8,377 nucleotides of DNA from assembly GCA_903844585.1 (NCBI GenBank), contig CAIMUD010000228.1, positions 1-8,377 on the forward strand. Direction: 5' to 3'. Source of the DNA: an uncultured Actinomycetes bacterium (GTDB lineage: Bacteria; Actinomycetota; Actinomycetes; Nanopelagicales; Nanopelagicaceae). The position numbers and the translations under genes are program-made. Position 1 is the first letter of the stretch. Every line of letters begins with the position of its first letter. A model generated the notes under the pieces. It saw only the letters and a program-made list of their open reading frames with translations, was not told the origin of the DNA and ran no database searches. Positions 6,012-8,377 of the stretch are shown one piece after another.

Positions 6012-6086
6012 TTATTTAGTAGTTAAAATCTTCTCTAGTGGTTCTAATCTCGGACTTCTTATGCCAACGGGCGGATACTCGCGCAT
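6012..6086 (-). CDS. candidate 24-codon leader ORF upstream of DUF4193
   Basis: ATG at 6086 opens 24 codons ending in TAA at 6012. The peptide begins MREYPPVGIRSPRLEPL and is rich in Pro, Arg and Glu. TATTAA (6094-6099) lies exactly 7 nt upstream of the ATG, resembling the leaderless layout of three other genes here, and the stop is just before the DUF4193 ribosome binding site. If translated it would be a leader peptide coupled to DUF4193. I do not recognise it. A chance ORF of 24 codons is quite possible, and the only support is its position, the -10-like element and the coupling geometry. Confidence 0.35.
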   Translation of the reverse strand: MREYPPVGIRSPRLEPLEKILTTK

Positions 6087-6093
6087 TTATCAC

Positions 6094-6124
6094 TTAATAG
6101 CCTGTACAACGCGCGGCGTGTCGA
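6094..6124 (-). promoter_or_regulatory. candidate promoter for DUF4193 leader (TCGACA - 19 bp - TATTAA)
   Basis: TCGACA at 6119-6124 matches the -35 consensus TTGACA at five of six bases, and TATTAA at 6094-6099 is a -10-like element 7 nt before the candidate leader ORF. The 19-bp spacer is longer than ideal (17-18) and contains a GC-rich stretch. The promoter would give DUF4193 a leader of about 94 nt. Moderate support only. Confidence 0.35.
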
Positions 6125-6144
6125 ATTTATTCCCCAGAGGGCAA

Positions 6145-7617
6145 CTAGGACTGGGCACCAATCTCTTGGATTGCCTTGGCCAGCCCCCCATCGACGCGCG
6201 CTTTGATTTTGGTCCCGTTCTCTAGGTACTCCTCGAGAAGAATTTCTCCATGTTCATGAATTTGGCTCACCAAATCACCTCGCTCGTAGGGAATGACGAC
6301 ATCGATTTCGATCTTTGGGCGGGGTAATGAATTTTCGATGGCGTGCACTAGCCCGTCGATTCCAAATCCTGTTCGGACTGAGAACGCGTAGCTATTTGGT
6401 TCGGTGCGAAGAATTTGCATAACAACGTCAGGGTTTGCGGCATCGACTTTATTGATGGCAATAATTTCAGGAATATGATCTCCGCCAATTTCGGTAATCA
6501 CTTGGCGTACTGCACGGATTTGCTCGAATGGATCCGAATGAGAGCCATCCACAACATGGACTATGAGATCTGCGCCAGAGACTTCTTCAAGAGTCGATTT
6601 AAATGCGTCAACTAACTGGTGAGGCAGATGTCGAACAAATCCAACGGTATCCGTAAGAGTATAAATTCGACCATCGGAAGTCTGTGATTTACGAACGGTT
6701 GGATCAAGTGTTGCAAAGAGAGCGTTCTCGACGAGTACACCGGCATCTGTTAAACGGTTAAGAAGTGAAGACTTTCCTGCATTTGTATATCCTGCAATTG
6801 CAACTGAGGGGATATTGTGGCGCTTTCGCTCTTGGCGCTTGGTGTCGCGCGAAACTTTCATTTCGGCAATTTCCCGGCGGAGTTTGGCCATCTTGTCGCG
6901 AATTCTTCTGCGGTCAGTCTCTATCTTTGTTTCACCGGGACCACGGCCACCGATACCAGCGCCGCCCGCGGCGCGACCACCAACCTGACGAGAAAGTGAA
7001 TCACCCCAACCTCGAAGCCTCGGAAGTAGATATGCAATCTGAGCCAATTCAACTTGCGCCTTACCTTCTTTACTCTTTGCATGTTGTGCAAAAATATCCA
7101 AGATGAGAGCGGTACGGTCGACAACTTTCACTTTCAACTTCTCTTCAAGTTGGCGTAGTTGCGATGGTGAAAGCTCTCCATCGCATACGACTGTATCTGC
7201 ACCACTTGAACTTACTATTTGTCGAAGCTCCTCGACTTTTCCAGAGCCGATGTATGTTGCAGGATCTGGCTTATCTCTTCTTTGGATCAGAGCTTCTAAT
7301 ACTTCAGAACCCGCGGTTTCAGCTAGAGCTTTTAATTCGGCGAGTGAATTCTCTGCCATCTCTGCAGTGCCTTCAGTCCATACCCCAACAAGTACAACGC
7401 GCTCTAGTTGAAGTTGGCGATATTCAGCTTCAGAAATATCTTGAAGTTCTGTCGAAAATCCTTTAACGCGCCTTAGGGCTTGTCTCTCTGCTAAATCTTG
7501 GCTACCCGTTGTTTCAAGCGCCGCAGCTTCATCGCCATCAAAATCGGCTGCAACTCTCGCGCTCTCGCGCAACAAAGCTTCGAATTCATCGTGCGTGCGT
7601 GGATCATTCTCAGTCAT
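6145..7617 (-). CDS. hflX: GTPase HflX
   Basis: A 490-residue ribosome-associated GTPase; in other bacteria HflX binds the 50S subunit and splits stalled or hibernating ribosomes under stress. Domains: a poorly conserved acidic N-terminal extension of about 70 residues, the HflX nucleotide-binding N domain (about 73-200) including TYIGSGKVEEL (121-131), the glycine-rich signature GGRGPGETKIETDRRRIR (223-240), a helical linker, then the G domain. G motifs: P-loop GYTNAGKS (276-283), FATLDPT (311-317), DTVGF (323-327), NKVD (389-392) and SVRTG (413-417, where SA is more usual in G5). The C-terminal domain runs from about 425. Start ATG 7617 lies 3 bp after the dapF stop with no good Shine-Dalgarno, so co-transcription and coupling with dapF are likely. 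From memory, the dapF-hflX pair is common in actinobacteria. Confidence 0.96.
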   Translation of the reverse strand: MTENDPRTHDEFEALLRESARVAADFDGDEAAALETTGSQDLAERQALRRVKGFSTELQDISEAEYRQLQLERVVLVGVWTEGTAEMAENSLAELKALAETAGSEVLEALIQRRDKPDPATYIGSGKVEELRQIVSSSGADTVVCDGELSPSQLRQLEEKLKVKVVDRTALILDIFAQHAKSKEGKAQVELAQIAYLLPRLRGWGDSLSRQVGGRAAGGAGIGGRGPGETKIETDRRRIRDKMAKLRREIAEMKVSRDTKRQERKRHNIPSVAIAGYTNAGKSSLLNRLTDAGVLVENALFATLDPTVRKSQTSDGRIYTLTDTVGFVRHLPHQLVDAFKSTLEEVSGADLIVHVVDGSHSDPFEQIRAVRQVITEIGGDHIPEIIAINKVDAANPDVVMQILRTEPNSYAFSVRTGFGIDGLVHAIENSLPRPKIEIDVVIPYERGDLVSQIHEHGEILLEEYLENGTKIKARVDGGLAKAIQEIGAQS

Positions 7618-7620
7618 GAG

Positions 7621-8377
7621 TTACTTACTGCTTAGAAATCTTGAAATATCGTGATCTCCGATGAGGACTGCCGGGCCTGTGAGAGTTGCATTTGAATGGC
7701 CATCAATATCTACAACGAGACGACCTCCCGGAGTGTAAATAACCCACTGCACCGGGAGTTTTTCTTTTGTAAATTTTGTTGCAGCCAGCGCTACTGCACA
7801 CGTTCCGGTACCGCATGAGCGGGTTTCACCACTTCCGCGTTCGTGAACACGCATTTTTATTTCATGGTTCTCCATTATTTCTACAAACTCAACATTGACG
7901 CCTTCTGGATATGAGTCTTTAGGGCGAACTACAGGGGCAATTTCAAGGGAACCCACATCTTCAATTTTTTCAACAAATACGACGGCATGCGGATTACCCA
8001 CGCTGATGTGAAAACCGTTCCAGATTTTGCCTTCCACAGAGGCCGTTACATCTTCGTTCTCATCACTTACTTGACCCATATTGACTGAAATATCACCAGT
8101 CATTGGCACTCGCAGATGCTTTAGGCCATCTCGAGTGTTAATTGCAAAAATGCCTTCTGCTTGGTGTCCGCGTTCAACTAAATATCGCGCCATCACCCTA
8201 ATTCCATTTCCGCACATTTCAGCCAGAGATCCATCAGCGTTGCGGTAATCCATAAACCATTTATCTTCAGGTTTAGTTATTCGAATTAATCCATCGGCTC
8301 CAATTCCGCTCTCCCTATTACAGATTTCAGCCGTTTGCGCAGTTGTAATTGAAAACTCTTCGCCCGGATCAAAGACG
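7621..8377 (-). CDS. dapF: diaminopimelate epimerase, N-terminus cut by window edge
   Basis: Converts LL- to meso-diaminopimelate for lysine and peptidoglycan synthesis, by a cofactor-free two-cysteine mechanism. The frame is open from the window edge; 251 residues are visible and roughly 20 N-terminal residues are missing. Visible motifs, numbered from the edge: EICNRESGIGADGLI (17-31), MDYRNADGSLAEMCGNGIR (42-60) with the first catalytic cysteine C55, VGNPHAV (126-132), and GETRSCGTGTCA (183-194) with the second catalytic cysteine C188. The Met at 8253 is internal (part of WFMDYRNADGS) and not a start. The gene is upstream of hflX on the same strand with a 3-bp gap. Confidence 0.96.
   Translation of the reverse strand, partial: VFDPGEEFSITTAQTAEICNRESGIGADGLIRITKPEDKWFMDYRNADGSLAEMCGNGIRVMARYLVERGHQAEGIFAINTRDGLKHLRVPMTGDISVNMGQVSDENEDVTASVEGKIWNGFHISVGNPHAVVFVEKIEDVGSLEIAPVVRPKDSYPEGVNVEFVEIMENHEIKMRVHERGSGETRSCGTGTCAVALAATKFTKEKLPVQWVIYTPGGRLVVDIDGHSNATLTGPAVLIGDHDISRFLSSK

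Larger units (their letters stand above)
5993..6144 (-). other. 152-bp hflX-DUF4193 spacer / DUF4193 leader region
   Basis: The largest non-coding gap of the window. Read on the minus strand after the hflX stop it holds a short CCCAG/CTGGG inverted repeat, partly in the hflX end (6131-6153), with no U-tract; then a TCGACA (6119-6124) and a GC-rich block (6109-6120) standing out from its AT-rich surroundings; then TATTAA (6094-6099); then the 24-codon ORF and the Shine-Dalgarno. No tRNA-like or riboswitch-like structure is recognised. Confidence 0.6.

Noticed and set aside
6131..6153. Inverted repeat CCCAG/CTGGG at the hflX end as an intrinsic terminator
   Set aside because: The stem is only 5 bp with a 13-nt loop, and no run of U follows, so the evidence is too weak.
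5971..6225. Plus-strand open frame across the hflX-DUF4193 spacer
   Set aside because: It is antisense to the DUF4193 start and hflX end, has no ribosome binding site and its product resembles no protein family.
8251..8253. Possible dapF start at the Met codon at 8253
   Set aside because: The frame stays open to the window edge, and the upstream residues carry the DapF motif EICNRESGIGADGLI; the Met is internal to WFMDYRNADGS.
1..8377. CRISPR array, insertion sequence, integrase site, tRNA/rRNA or defence genes
   Set aside because: No direct repeat array, transposase or integrase motif, cloverleaf-like sequence or defence-type domain was seen on either strand; every gene is a core housekeeping or conserved actinobacterial gene.

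Overview
The window is a compact block of core chromosome from an actinobacterium. The gene set and order point there: DUF4193, DUF3093 and DUF3159 proteins, a divergent TrkA/TrkA pair, a TRAM-domain RNA methyltransferase beside an IRP1/AcnA-type aconitase, and dut next to a PaaI-type thioesterase. From memory, a related arrangement is found around Rv2689c-Rv2699c of Mycobacterium tuberculosis. Base composition is low for the phylum (about 45% GC by eye), spacers are tiny and several genes overlap. That combination suggests a streamlined freshwater actinobacterium of the acI / Nanopelagicales type (Planktophila or Nanopelagicus-like); this placement is inference.

Layout. 1-965 (minus): N-terminal third of aconitase, cut by the window edge. 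1014-2228 (minus): class I SAM-dependent RNA methyltransferase. 2261-3582 (plus): two overlapping TrkA-type K+ regulatory subunits, divergent from the methyltransferase across only 32 bp. 4180-3569, 4617-4177 and 5202-4618 (minus, transcribed from 5202 down): thioesterase, dut and a DUF3159 membrane protein in one tightly coupled operon. 5220-5699 (plus): DUF3093 membrane protein, divergent from the thioesterase. 5992-5696 (minus): DUF4193 zinc-ribbon protein, preceded by a 152-bp spacer, the largest in the window. 7617-6145 (minus): HflX GTPase. 8377-7621 (minus): dapF, missing its first residues beyond the window edge.

The genes serve central metabolism (aconitase, TCA cycle; DapF, lysine and peptidoglycan precursors), nucleotide hygiene (dUTPase), ribosome and RNA maintenance (HflX, RNA methyltransferase) and K+ homeostasis (TrkA pair). 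There is no mobile element, CRISPR array, tRNA, rRNA or defence system, and no sign of horizontal transfer. I found no new multi-gene system.

The interesting signals are regulatory. (1) A perfect 18-bp palindrome at 1004-1021 in the aconitase promoter region looks like the operator of a dimeric, probably MarR-type, repressor. (2) A repeated layout, a TANNNT hexamer exactly 7 nt before a start codon, occurs at the methyltransferase, the first trkA and the thioesterase; it suggests leaderless transcription. (3) The DUF4193 leader holds a 24-codon ORF with similar spacing (TATTAA, 7 nt, ATG) that ends just before the strong DUF4193 ribosome binding site, so it is a candidate leader peptide.
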